The position numbers and the translations under genes were made by a program. Positions 1-10,341 of a stretch of DNA of 64,000 nt are shown in pieces (the stretch's first letter is position 1; each line of letters opens with the position of its first letter). Below the pieces are notes generated by a model. That model was given only the letters and a program-made list of their open reading frames with translations. It was not told where the DNA came from and searched no databases. Source of the stretch: Artemisia argyi (lineage: Eukaryota > Streptophyta > Magnoliopsida > Asterales > Asteraceae). The stretch spans positions 7,050,597-7,114,596 of the forward strand of contig CM060703.1 of NCBI GenBank assembly GCA_030686995.1, in the 5' to 3' direction.

Positions 1-527
1 AATGAGTTATTAGTTTTAGGGTTAGGGTTTAAATATGGATATTTTACACTTTAGGTCCCTCAACTAAGTTTCCTTATATTTTGCACACAAAACCTTTTTA
101 TCACCAATCTTAGTTTATAAAAACGCCCCCTTACGTAAGTAAAAACTTACTAAGAAATATTAAACGTTCCCAAAACTCGTTATATTCACCATTTGACGGA
201 CAATTTATATATATTCCACCGAAATTTATAATAAATACGTTAGTAAATGTCCAACGTATAAAAACTCATAAGTTTTTAAACTTTTCAGTTTCCTAGTGCC
301 GGAGTCAACGTAGTACTAAGTGAGAATTTAAGAATACAACACCGAGCATAATATCAAGAATGAATTATGAAAATAATTCACGAATTCCATAACATCATTA
401 ATTATAAATATCCATAAAATAGGTCGTACAAGTTCGTTGTGAAATAAAATTTCTAAATAAAAATTATAAACGAACTTTAACGTAATGCGGGTTTTTTAAA
501 TAGCTCCCTAAATTGCCGGTTGTCACA
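1..527 (+). mobile_element. Probable 3' end of an LTR retrotransposon (LTR fragment)
   Basis: No coding sequence is visible. The stretch is AT-rich and ends in TGTCACA, a usual LTR terminus (ends in CA). From 528 onward the sequence is homologous to the WAK exon at 8880-9699, so the WAK homology starts abruptly here. An LTR element entering the window from the left explains this best. The two TTAGGG units near position 20 are too few to be telomeric. The 5' end and internal region are outside the window, so the family is unknown. Confidence 0.45.
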
Positions 528-1304
528 TACACCGATACCCCAAGTTCCTTTTCTTGGATCCATGGAGAATGTCCATGCATATGCTATTCTCTTGACAAAC
601 ATAACCAGTACTCTTCTTAGCTTTTTCACAACTTATATAATCCCCGACCCACCATCCAAGAGCAACAGGATAAGTTCGTTTATGGATGTTACTAAAATCC
701 TTTTCAGAAAAGTTGTACTTACCTTTCTCAACAACAAGTCCGTAAGTGCTGCTACTAAAACCCCAACTCCCAAACCCTTTTCGTGTTGCTTTTTGTAAGA
801 ATCCTGAAACTATACAACCTATAAGGGATCATAGTTTGGCTGCAACCCATCCCTAAACAAGTACCATTGAGTAGGTTCTTGCAATTCGTCATCGATGAAC
901 ATCCCGTTATGAAATCTTCACCTTTATATTTCTTTGTATCAGCTCTGGCATCACATCCAACTGCAGTTAACATGTTAACTTTGCTTGAGATGGGGAACCT
1001 TGACAGATTTATTCTGGCATCTGACATGTTAGTAATTTCATGTCGCTCATTATAACAACGATAGGCCACTGGAAACAACCCGCGTATATGCCCATCGTTT
1101 GATATCCCCTGTACTTTAAAAGTGGTGTTCCAGATTTGTAACTTCTTGCAATCTACATAAAACTTTTTGTTCAAGTAGCAACTTTTTTTCGTCCCAAAAG
1201 GATAGGGAATTGTTACGTTCCCACATTTATTTGGGCAGTGAGGCAAAGCTGCTACTTCATCAACTGATATTGTTGCTCTTGATAGCATCATCATTAGTAG
1301 TAGT

Positions 1305-1309
1305 ACCAT
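1305..1309. repeat. Target-site duplication ACCAT, left copy
   Basis: ACCAT directly precedes the first TG of the 5' LTR and is repeated at 6258-6262 directly after the 3' LTR. A 5-bp duplication is normal for LTR elements. Confidence 0.93.
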
Positions 1310-1639
1310 TGTGACCCTGAAATAATCTTCATACTTATGCTTAGTATTATTATTAGTTAGATTAGAAGTTAGAAGGACCAATTATGTTAAGTAGAAACTT
1401 AATAACTAACTTATAGTTATTTCGGTTGGACAAAGACCAAACCGAATGGTCACAATGGTTAGGCTAGATCGAATGGTCACAACCATTCTATGGAAAAAGT
1501 CACAATGGTTCAACACAATGGTTGAAACCTTATATATATGTAATTACATGTAACTTTACAATGGTTAATGAAATTTTAGATTTACTTATTCATATTACTT
1601 TGCAACTCACAATCGATCCAGAGAAACATTGGGACAACA
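1310..1639 (+). repeat. 5' LTR of the Copia element
   Basis: 330 bp, starting TG and ending CA. Holds several copies of CAATGGTT or its complement between about 1445 and 1525, then a TATA-like TTATATATATG at about 1530-1540. The promoter therefore probably fires from the second half of the LTR. Confidence 0.93.
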
Positions 1640-1655
1640 ATTGGCATCAAGAGCA
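1640..1655 (+). promoter_or_regulatory. Primer-binding site (initiator tRNA-Met type)
   Basis: TTGGCATCAAGAGC right after the 5' LTR resembles the usual Copia PBS TGGTATCAGAGC complementary to initiator tRNA-Met, with a few mismatches. Confidence 0.7.
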
Positions 1656-2646
1656 AGGATTCAATACACCGAAACAAAAACAAATTCTGCAAACATCATC
1701 AAGAATCATCAGACTTCGAAGCCAAAGAAAATCGCAGGAAAAGGAGAAGGACAATCCGTTTTTTCTTCTTGAGCGAGAGAGACAATCTGTTTTCTTTCTA
1801 TTCTTCCAAAGAAAACATAAGAAAATTGAATAAGAAACGCGTAGAAAAGATAGTGCACGATCTAGTTTACGTAAGGAGTTGCAAACGCTAACATCAAGCG
1901 TATTGGTGTCGAGGAAGAAAAGAGGAGACTTTGTGTAGAACAAGAGACAACCGGTTGGAGATTAACACAAAGCAAAAACGTTGTTGTAAAGAAGAAAAGT
2001 ATACGAAGAAGATTTACTAGGAGTACTCAAGATTGTGTGGAGATTTTTTGTTGTGTCGAGTTTAACACAACAACAACAACAACGTACGCAGCAACAAAAC
2101 AGAAAAACCAGAAACTTTGTTTTGTTTTTCGCTGCAAAGAAGAAAAAGGAACAAGCAAAGAGATTTATTTGTTTCAAGAGTTACCAAGGCGTGGTAACAT
2201 AGAACGTGTAAAGTGGTGTTTGTTTTTTCGTTGATCTAATCGAACTTCTGGAAACTTTTGGTTCGACAGCACCAATTCGACACAAAGAAAAAGACAGAAA
2301 CTTGGTTGTTATTTCTGGTCCGAAGCAGAAGACAAGAAGGAAAAGAAAAATTCAGTCCGAATTATTTTGGGTTGGAGATTGAAGTCGAATTGAAAGAAAA
2401 GGAACCAAAGACAACGAGGCAAAAAAAAAAGGGGAACACTAAAGGGAATTCGAATTTGTGATCATCACAACAACGAGGTCACAAACAAAATTCAAACTCA
2501 TTGAATTTCATTATATTCATCTTTTAGATACTCGTTATACTATTAGGATTCCCAAAAACTATTATTGTTCCCGTAGTATTAAGTATACCACAAAAGGGTA
2601 GAAATTCTCATTAAATTAGAAAGTGAAGATCATTAACACTTTCAAG
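1656..2646 (+). other. Copia 5' leader, non-coding
   Basis: About 1 kb of A/G-rich leader between the PBS and the gag ATG. Only short overlapping ORFs without recognisable domains are present. CAACAACAACAAC repeats occur near 2067-2085. Confidence 0.7.
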
Positions 2647-5349
2647 ATGGGCGATGACACAAACGCAACAACTACATTAAAACCCATAACACCTATTGCA
2701 CAATACCAATGCCCTAAGTTGAAAAACACAAATTATACGGTATGGGCTATACAAATTAAGGCTATATTAGAAGCACATGGTTTATGGGATACAATAGAAC
2801 CTAAGGAAGGCGTAGAAGTAGATGATAAGAAGGATAAGTCAACTATTGCCCTTCTATATCAAGCATTATCAGAAGATGTAATTTTACAAGTAGCAAGTTG
2901 TAAAAAGGCAAAAGAATTATGGGAATCACTAAAAAGGAGACACGTAGGAGAAGAGAAAGTGCAACAAGCAAAGTTGCAATCTTTAATGATAGGATTTAAT
3001 GCCCTTCAGATGAAGGATGATGAAACCGTGGATGCATTTTCAGATAAGTTAAACGGTTATGTTACTAAGGCAAAAGAACTAGGCAAAACATTGGATGAAT
3101 CACTCGTAGTTAGAAAACTATTAGACTCCACACCAGATAGATTCATTCAGATAGTAGCATCCATAGAACAGACTAGTGATCTAGATGATATTACCCTAGA
3201 TGAGATCACTGGAAAACTCAAGGCATTTGAGGAAAGAATAAAACTCCGTAAGAGAAATCAAGTTGAAAGCCAGGATAATTTACTATTCACACAGGGTGAA
3301 CACTCAGATAGAGGAAAGAAATTTATTAAACGCGGAGGTAGACAAAATTATTCAAAGAAAAACTGGCGAAAAAACAGACATAGAAATAACTCACATAAAG
3401 GAAACTCAAACTATAAGGGAAACCCTAATAAGAATACAAATAGGAAGGATTTGAGTACCGTAAGATGTTACAAGTGCAATAAACTTGGACATTTCATGAA
3501 CAATTGTAGATCAAACACAACAGCTCAGGAACATTCAAACCTTATCTTAGAAGGTGAAGAACCATCACTATTAATGACCGTACATGAAACCAAATATGAA
3601 GAAGTACTGTTGAATGAAGGCCAAATTCAACCAGGAAAATATGCTTCAAAGGATGAAAGCGTATGGTATTTAGATAACGGTGCGAGTAACCATATGACAG
3701 GAACCAAAACTCACTTTAAGGATATAGATGAAAAGATAACAGGACGAGTACGTTTTGGAGATGGGTCGTATGTAGAAATAAAGGGAAAAGGCTCTATATT
3801 GTTAGGTTGTATAAACCAAGAACAAAAGGTAGTAACGGATGTGTATTATATACCGAACCTTAAGAGCAACATACTAAGTCTAGGACAACTTACAGAAATA
3901 GGTTGTAGAGTTATAATGGACGGGAATAAATTGACTTTGTATGACAAGAGCAGAAGGTTGTTGATGAAAGTAGAAAGATCTAAGAACAGACTTTACAGTA
4001 TTAAACTACGAATAGACACACCTATATGTCTATTAGCAAATATAGATAACCAAGCATGGTTATGGCATGCTAGATTAGGTCATCTAAACTTTTACGATAT
4101 CAACAAGATGACTAGAAAGGGTCTAGTAGATGGATTACCTAGAATAAATCATGTAGGACAGATTTGTGATGCATGTTTATTGGGAAAGCATAGTAGAACA
4201 CCATTTCCAAACCAAGCTAAATTCAGATCTAAGAACCCGTTGGATTTAATATATGGAGACCTTTGCGGTCCTATAAGTCCAGCAACACACTCAGGCAAGA
4301 AACTAATATTCTTGTTAGTAGACGATTGTACACGATTTATGTGGGCTTACTTTCTTACTTCAAAAGACCAAGCCTTTAGTACATTCAAGGAATTTAAGCA
4401 TAAGGTAGAAATGGAATTGAGATTGAAAATAAGGATGTTTAGAACAGATAGAGGTGGTGAATTTACATCAAATGAATTCACACAATACTGTAAGGATAAT
4501 GGGTTAGCTAGACAGTTAACAGCACCATACTCACCACAACAGAATGGAGTAGTGGAGAGAAGAAATAGGACAGTGTTATCAACCACTAGGAGTATGATGA
4601 AAGCCATGAAGTTACCTTTAACTTTTTGGGCGGAAGCAGTGAAACACGCTATTTACATACTAAATAGGGTACCTACAAGAGCCCTAGTAGATAAAACTCC
4701 ATATGAGGCACTCTACAGTAGAAAACCAAACCTAGAAAACCTAAGGATATTCGGATGCACAGCTTATGCTAAGATAACAACACCTCATTTAAAGAAGCTG
4801 GATGATAGAAGCATACCAATGATCTATTTAGGAGTAGAGGAAGGATCAAAAGCATGTAGGTTATATGATCCAATAGCCAAGAAGAAATATGTTAGTAGAG
4901 ACGTTAAATTTATGGAAACTAAACCGTGGAATTGGGAAAAGAATGGAGAGGATACAAGTACACAAGACACATCTTGGACTAGTTTTGTAGTAGAGGAAGT
5001 TGACAATGCAAACCAAATACCTGTCAACATAGGAAACGATGACGATGTATTTCCAATACCGGATCCTTTACCAGATCCAACATCAGAACCAGATTCATCA
5101 TCAGAACCAAACTCCCCCTCTCAACCAAACTCACCATTCACACCACCAACATATAATTACGAACCTAACTCAGAAAGTGAAATAGAAACTACTATTAGTT
5201 CACTTAGAAGCTCGTTAGGAAGCTCTGGAAGAATTGATCATACACCAGTACGAGGATTGAAAGGTACTTACTACATACAAGACCAGATCTTAGTTATTCA
5301 GTCGGACTACTCAGCAGATGGATGCAAGAACCAAAAGACCATCACCTGA
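2647..5349 (+). CDS. Copia gag-protease-integrase polyprotein, truncated before RT
   Basis: Long uninterrupted ORF. The first ATG is at 2647; the frame is open slightly upstream from a GTG at 2623. Residues about 15-230 are a Copia gag (UBN2/DUF4219 type). The zinc knuckle CYKCNKLGHFMNNC lies near residue 275. The aspartic protease signature is WYLDNGASNHMTG. The GAG-pre-integrase segment has WLWHARLGHLN. The integrase core shows its catalytic acids in IYGDLCGPI, FRTDRGGEF and QNGVVERRNR. After integrase comes a Pro/Ser-rich linker. The reading frame then runs into out-of-frame sequence and stops at 5349. No RT motif is found. Expected products are structural and integration proteins packaged in virus-like particles. 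Confidence 0.88.
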   Translation: MGDDTNATTTLKPITPIAQYQCPKLKNTNYTVWAIQIKAILEAHGLWDTIEPKEGVEVDDKKDKSTIALLYQALSEDVILQVASCKKAKELWESLKRRHVGEEKVQQAKLQSLMIGFNALQMKDDETVDAFSDKLNGYVTKAKELGKTLDESLVVRKLLDSTPDRFIQIVASIEQTSDLDDITLDEITGKLKAFEERIKLRKRNQVESQDNLLFTQGEHSDRGKKFIKRGGRQNYSKKNWRKNRHRNNSHKGNSNYKGNPNKNTNRKDLSTVRCYKCNKLGHFMNNCRSNTTAQEHSNLILEGEEPSLLMTVHETKYEEVLLNEGQIQPGKYASKDESVWYLDNGASNHMTGTKTHFKDIDEKITGRVRFGDGSYVEIKGKGSILLGCINQEQKVVTDVYYIPNLKSNILSLGQLTEIGCRVIMDGNKLTLYDKSRRLLMKVERSKNRLYSIKLRIDTPICLLANIDNQAWLWHARLGHLNFYDINKMTRKGLVDGLPRINHVGQICDACLLGKHSRTPFPNQAKFRSKNPLDLIYGDLCGPISPATHSGKKLIFLLVDDCTRFMWAYFLTSKDQAFSTFKEFKHKVEMELRLKIRMFRTDRGGEFTSNEFTQYCKDNGLARQLTAPYSPQQNGVVERRNRTVLSTTRSMMKAMKLPLTFWAEAVKHAIYILNRVPTRALVDKTPYEALYSRKPNLENLRIFGCTAYAKITTPHLKKLDDRSIPMIYLGVEEGSKACRLYDPIAKKKYVSRDVKFMETKPWNWEKNGEDTSTQDTSWTSFVVEEVDNANQIPVNIGNDDDVFPIPDPLPDPTSEPDSSSEPNSPSQPNSPFTPPTYNYEPNSESEIETTISSLRSSLGSSGRIDHTPVRGLKGTYYIQDQILVIQSDYSADGCKNQKTIT

Positions 5350-5918
5350 AAGCAGTAAAGCAAGTAATCCGATACATCAAAGGAACAAGAGAGCATGGCA
5401 TAATTTACAAGAAAGAAGGCGGCTGCAAGATTACAGGATATAGTGATAGTAGCTATGGAATCAACACTGATCAAGGAAAAGGAACTACAGGCGTAGTATT
5501 TTATTTTGGAGAGTCACCCATTACATGGAGCACTCAGAAACAACCGACAGTGGCACTATCATCATGTGAATCAGAATTTATGGCGGCTACAGTAGCAGCA
5601 AGTCAAGCACTATGGTTGAAAAGATTACTCAGTGAATTAACTGGAAATGAAGAACAAAAGATAACGTTGAAGATCGATAACGTTTCAGCAATAGCATTAG
5701 TGAAGAACCCAGTATTTCATGGAAGAAGTAAACACATCGACATTCGATACCATTTCATTCGAGAATGCGTAGAGAATGGACACATCAACATAGAACATGT
5801 CAGAGGAGAACTACAAAGAGCAGATATACTAACAAAGGCTCTACCAAGATTGAAGTTCATGACAATGCGACAGATGCTCGGAGTTCAAGATTTAACAAGA
5901 AGCAACGATGAAGATTAA
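5290..5918 (+). pseudogene. Copia RNase H remnant
   Basis: Starts in a different frame from the gag-pol ORF. The segment SRWMQEP then HLKAVKQVIRYIKGT is the usual connection between the end of Copia RT and RNase H. RNase H follows with GYSDSSYG, SSCESEFMA and KHIDIRYHFIRE. It ends at the stop codon just before the polypurine tract. The upstream RT, typically about 250 residues, is missing, so this piece has no start of its own and is unlikely to be translated in frame. Confidence 0.85.
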
Positions 5919-5927
5919 GGAGGAGAA
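5917..5927 (+). promoter_or_regulatory. Polypurine tract of the Copia element
   Basis: AAGGAGGAGAA immediately upstream of the 3' LTR, the plus-strand primer site. Confidence 0.85.
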
Positions 5928-6257
5928 TGTGACCCTGAAATAATCTTCATACTTATGCTTAGTATTATTATTAGTTAGATTAGAAGTTAGAAGGACCAAT
6001 TATGTTAAGTAGAAACTTAATAACTAACTTATAGTTATTTCGGTTGGACAAAGACCAAACCGAATGGTCACAATGGTTAGGCTAGATCGAATGGTCACAA
6101 CCATTCTATGGAAAAAGTCACAATGGTTCAACACAATGGTTGAAACCTTATATATATGTAATTACATGTAACTTTACAATGGTTAATGAAATTTTAGATT
6201 TACTTATTCATATTACTTTGCAACTCACAATCGATCCAGAGAAACATTGGGACAACA
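5928..6257 (+). repeat. 3' LTR of the Copia element
   Basis: 330 bp, read as identical to 1310-1639 by line-by-line comparison. The right target duplication ACCAT follows at 6258-6262. Confidence 0.93.
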
Positions 6258-6262
6258 ACCAT

Positions 6263-6640
6263 GAGATGTAGTATCAGGTTAAGCAGCAACCTCATCGAGG
6301 ATGTTTTTTATTTTGTTTCTGTTTTCAGTTTTCTAGTCTAATGGACATAATTGTAATCCATCTTCGTTTCTCTATATAAACATTTGAGCCAGTACATTGA
6401 TAGCGATATCACCAACGTTTTTGTTGTCTTTTTCTGTATGTTAACCTTTGTCATGATTTGGTGGTAGGCACCTTGTGATATATGCAGAAATATAAAACAC
6501 AGATTTTGGTGTGGTTGCCGGCATGTTTTTTTTACATGTTTACAGATATGCTTGGTGTTGTTTCTTGTCTTAAAGGTATAAGCTGGATTCGACAACAAAC
6601 AAGACAATGGTTTAGATTTATCTTTTGGTGTGTATACATG
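6263..6640 (-). repeat. Duplicated WAK 5' region, copy A (with TATA box)
   Basis: Closely similar to about 9665-10030 upstream of WAK-B, so the two genes arose by tandem duplication that included the promoter. Read on the minus strand, a TATA box (TTTATATAGAG, about 6371-6380) lies about 80 bases upstream of the WAK-A start codon at 6295. The promoter looks preserved although the gene is broken. Confidence 0.75.
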
Positions 6641-6956
6641 ACATAGTAAGAAAACCGTCCCTCGTCGATACTATGTGCATAAATTCCCTAATTGTACCGT
6701 TTGCTTTAAGATTTGGTACCTCGATAGTTACCTTTCGGGGCTGCATGCCAAACTATTTACATAATTGATGGACGGTAAGTGAAAGAAAACAGAGCTGTTT
6801 AAGACAAATATGCGGATACTAATTTTCATTATTTTACCAAACTACAAGAACGATATATGCCCACAAAAGGTTTAGATCGGCAGGAAACCCTGACCGCGTG
6901 CACCCCTTTTGGGTGCCGACTAGCCCTTCCCCAAGGACGATATATGTAATCTATTC
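6641..6956. other. Spacer and likely 3' UTR of WAK-B
   Basis: No ORF of note. Being directly downstream of the WAK-B stop codon (minus strand), it should hold its 3' UTR and polyadenylation site. A short palindrome (GCACCC...GGGTGC) is visible near 6900-6916. Confidence 0.4.
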
Positions 6957-9699
6957 TTAATCAAAAGATATAAGGTTCTTAGTGTCTATACTATTGATCT
7001 TATTATATATAGCAGAACCCGTGATATAAGACTCTCGTATTTCCTCAAGCTCTTTTCTGACTTTTTCCATGCTTGGCCTTTTCTTGCCCTCTAGTTCAAC
7101 ACATTCTTTTGCAAGCTTGGCAACATGCTTTACATGCTCATTGAGTCCATGCTCTTTTAATTGATGATCAAGTATTTGAATCAAGGAACCCCTTTCTAGT
7201 GATGAAACAAAAAACACTGCCAAACCCAAGTCACTTTCAGTTGCATCATGCAAAAATACCTTTCTGCCCGTTAGCAACTCCACAAGAAACATACCAAAAC
7301 TATAAACATCACTCTTCTCGGTCAATATTCCTGATCGGAAGTACTCAGGATCTATGTATCCGAGAGTCCCATGTACCAATGTTTGTACGTGAGTCTGATC
7401 AATAGGAACGAACTTTGAGATGCCGAAATCAGATACCTTAGCAGTGTAGTCCTCGGTCAAAAGTATGTTTGATGATTTAATATCTCTATGAATGACTTGT
7501 GTAGTTGAGTGTATATGAGCAAGTGCTTCTGCAGTTTGTGTGGCTATGTTTAGACGCCTTTCAAACGTCAATGAAGAACTACATCTGTGATCATGTAGAT
7601 GGTTAAAGACAGTTTTGTTGGTTACAAACTCGTAAACTAGGAGTGGAGTATGCGTCTCTAGGCAACATCCCAATAGTTTGACAACATTCGGGTGGCTAAT
7701 TTCTGATAAAATGATAACCTCATTGATGAATTGCTCAATCTGGCTGTTATCAATTGATTTTGACTTTTTTATAGCCACGGATGTTTTATCCTCCAATGTA
7801 CCTTTATAAACCATACCATAACCTCCTTCACCTATGACACTGCTTTTGTGAAAGTTATCGGTTGCTTTTTCAAGAACTCGTGCTGAAAATATCTTGGCCA
7901 TGTGGTTCGATTGTTTTGCTTCAAAGAGAAGTCTCTGTAAAATCAGGCCGCCGTTTTTCTTGAAAAACATCTCCCTAGTCTTGATAATCATACGTTGTTT
8001 GAGTCCACAATATAGAATAAGTGTAAACACAAGTGAAGCTGCGATGCCGATGCTAATTCCTGCGGATTTAACAGAATTCGATATTAGGGTAAATCCGAAA
8101 ATTTGCTAAATCAGTAGAAGTAACTTAGCTTATCATACTCCAACTAGCTATATATATGAGCTTGTACACATGACCCTTTGTATCGAGCTTTGGTAAATCC
8201 ACCTTTGACCAAGTTGAGCCTTCCGACTAGTGGGTTTTGGAAAAGTTTTGTCCCAGTTTGGAATAACTTATTTTTTTGGGTAAAGGGTTTTATCCCTGGA
8301 TCTTACATGGGTTTTATCCAATAAGTTTTGAATAACTTATTGGATCTTGCATGAATCTAATCAAGACTCAAGCTTACACACACAGGTATCGGCATAAGAG
8401 CCTTGCCATTACAGTTTAAGCCAATTCCATGCTATCAGGTTTTCCTTTTTTTTTTTTTTTTTTTTTTTAACTATAAGTGTGTACCACTGTACCCTGGTAT
8501 TGAATCTTGGACCTGTTACCACCATTTGGTAGCAGCTGGCTTGTAACCGCTATGGCATGTGAGCATCCGGTCCCGTTTCTCCAACCATCACCTTGCTGTC
8601 CAGAGGGGCATGAACAATTGTAACCCCCCTTCGTGTTAACACAATTATATTTGCATTCATTTTGTCCTGCACACTCGTCGATATCTGAAAAATATTACAC
8701 AACTTCTTAACAGATTTGCTATGTTGTAGGTATAAGTGGAGAGATGAAGTGGGACGAACAAAAAAAAGTTCATTGCTATTCTGTGATTTAAAACCGCGAT
8801 AAATAAACAAATAATTTGCTACCTTTACAACCATTCGGGAGGTATGCGTTCCCCTTGTACCCTTGAGCACATTGACACCGATACCCCAAGTGCTTGTTCT
8901 TGTATCCATTGAGAATGTCGATACACACGCTATTCTCTTGACAAAAATAACCGTTACTCGTCTTAGCTTTTTCACAACTTATATAATCCCCGACCCACCA
9001 TTCAAGAGTGACAGGATAAGTTCGTTTATGCATGTTATTGCTAAAATCCTTTTCAGAAAAGCAGTAATGACCTTTTTGAGCAACGACTCCGTACGTGCAG
9101 TTATTAAAACCCCAATTCCCAACCATTTTCGTGTTGCTATTTGTAGAAATTCTGAAACTATACAACCTATAAGGAATCGTAGTTTGGCTGCAACCCATCC
9201 CTAAACATGTACCGTTAGATAGGTTCTGCTTGCAATTAATCTTTGATGAACATCCCGTTATGAAATCTTCACCTTTATATTTCATTATGTCAGCTCTAGC
9301 ATCACATCCAACTGCAGTTAACATGTTAACTTTGCTTGAGATGGGGAACCTTGACAGATTTATTTTGGCATCTGACATGCTAGTAATTTCATGTCGCTCA
9401 TTATAACAACGATAGGCCACTGGTAACAACCCGCGCATATACCCATTGTTTGATATCTCCAGTAATTTAAAAGTGGTGCTCCAGATTTGTAACTTCTTGC
9501 AATCTACATAAAACTTTTTGTTCAAGTAGCAATTTTTTTTCGTCCCAAAAGGATAGGGAATTGTTACGTTCCCACATTTATTTGGGCACTGAAGCAAAGT
9601 TTGTGTTACTTCATCAACTGATGTTGTTGCTCTTGATAGCATCATCATTAGTAGTAGTACCATAAGATGTAGTATGATCAGGTTAAGCAGCAACCTCAT
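6957..9699 (-). CDS. WAK-B: wall-associated receptor-like kinase, three exons
   Basis: Likely a plasma-membrane pectin receptor with a cytoplasmic Ser/Thr kinase. Exon 1 is 9699-8823 (signal peptide MRLLLNLIILHL..., GUB_WAK domain, first EGF-like repeat), with a donor after TGTAAAG. Exon 2 starts at 8684 after TTTTTCAG and encodes an EGF_CA repeat beginning DIDEC. Its donor is unclear because a SINE lies there; GG|GTACAG at 8493/8492 keeps phase. Exon 3 is 8059-6957: a membrane segment starting ISIGIAASLVFTLILYC, then a kinase with G-loop GEGGYGMVYKG, VAIKK lysine, HRDIKSSN and DFG. All catalytic residues are present (RD kinase). With that donor the protein is about 723 aa, normal for WAKs. 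The ATG at 9699 was chosen over one 36 codons upstream because it starts the signal peptide and sits below the TATA box. Pathogen or cell-wall signalling is the family role; the ligand is not predictable. Confidence 0.85.
8446..8566 (-). mobile_element. SINE with A23 tail at the WAK-B exon 2/intron 2 border
   Basis: On the minus strand the unit starts around TCACATGCC, has an A-box-like ATAGCGGTTACAAG, then a B-box-like AGATTCAATACC, and ends in 23 A (T run at 8446-8468). This is the form of a tRNA-derived SINE. No convincing target duplication was found. It begins directly after the GTGC that closes the EGF_CA repeat. The WAK reading frame stays open through the SINE body to a TAA just before the tail. 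Confidence 0.65.
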
Positions 9700-10030
9700 C
9701 GTGGAGGTTTTTGCTTTTGTTTCTGTTTTTAGTTTAATGGACTTGTAATCCGTATTCGTTTCTCTATATAAGCATTTGAGTGCGTACGTTGATTGCGATT
9801 TCCCCAACCTTGTTGTTTTATTTTTTTGTTATGTTAACCTTTGTCATGATTTGGAGATACGCACTTAGGGATATATGTAGAAATATAAAACACAGATGTT
9901 GGTGTTGTTACCTGCATGTTTTTTTTTTTTGCATGCTTATAGATATGATTGATGTTGTTTCTTGTCTTAAAGGTATAAGCTGGATTCGACAACAAACTAG
10001 ACAATGTTTTGGATTTATCTTTTGGTGAGC
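9670..10030 (-). promoter_or_regulatory. WAK-B promoter and 5' UTR (duplicated copy B)
   Basis: Minus-strand TATA box CTTATATAGAG at about 9765-9775, some 65 bases upstream of the chosen ATG. The region matches 6263-6640 upstream of WAK-A. Confidence 0.65.
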
Positions 10031-10296
10031 ATATGTACAAGACAATAGTAACACTCCAAGAAGCAACATGATCTTTGCAAATGTGATGCAATCAATGACA
10101 TTTACATCGATCAAATGTACATCTTTCACGGTTTCATGTATGACTGAAAATCTTTGAAGTGTAAAATGGAGTGTCGATAACTCGATATTGCACTGCAGAT
10201 GAAACATAGATTTCGAAAACAAGGTTATGACATGAGTTGAGTTCAGTTTACTATATAAGAGATCAACAAGTCAACAACAATGATGTTTAATGTGAG
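10031..10296. other. Intergenic, distal WAK-B upstream region
   Basis: No credible gene. Only short ORFs without domains on either strand. Confidence 0.5.
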
Positions 10297-10341
10297 TGTA
10301 ATAATAATAATAATAATAAATTAAAAAAAAAAAAAAAAAAA
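10297..10341. repeat. (AAT)n microsatellite and A-run
   Basis: About seven AAT/ATA units followed by AAATT and a run of about 20 A. Confidence 0.9.

Larger units (their letters stand above)
1310..6257 (+). mobile_element. Ty1/Copia LTR retrotransposon, complete ends but RT deleted
   Basis: A 4948-bp element with two 330-bp LTRs (TGTGACC...GGACAACA) that read as identical by eye, a PBS, a polypurine tract and an ACCAT target duplication. Domain order is gag, zinc knuckle, protease, GAG-pre-integrase, integrase, RNase H, the Copia order with integrase before RNase H. The reverse transcriptase that should lie between integrase and RNase H is absent, with a frame change at the joint near 5270-5300. 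Identical LTRs mean recent insertion, so the deleted form probably moved using enzymes supplied by a relative. It is inserted in exon 1 of WAK-A in the opposite orientation. Confidence 0.93.
528..6295 (-). pseudogene. WAK-A: wall-associated receptor kinase exon 1, split by a Copia insertion
   Basis: Minus-strand copy of the first exon of a wall-associated kinase, paralogous to WAK-B at 6957-9699. The ATG and the first part of the signal peptide are at 6295-6258. The remainder resumes at 1309, after the Copia element, and runs down to 528. The galacturonan-binding (GUB_WAK) domain is recognisable: CPNKCGNVTIPYPFG, then conserved cysteines. A small indel near 760-785 shifts the frame just after the region matching the SNTK segment of WAK-B and gives a premature stop. 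Homology ends at 527/528 inside the first EGF-like repeat, where another LTR end abuts. EGF_CA and kinase exons are not present in the window. They may lie left of position 1 or be lost. Clearly not functional as it stands. Confidence 0.85.

Noticed and set aside
19..30. Telomere-like TTAGGG units
   Set aside because: Only two units, common in plant promoters and LTRs; no array.
7199..7405. Plus-strand ORF within the kinase exon
   Set aside because: Antisense shadow of the WAK-B kinase domain.
8863..9204. Plus-strand 113-codon ORF over WAK-B exon 1
   Set aside because: Antisense of a conserved coding exon; the similar plus-strand ORF at 520-798 is the same shadow in WAK-A.
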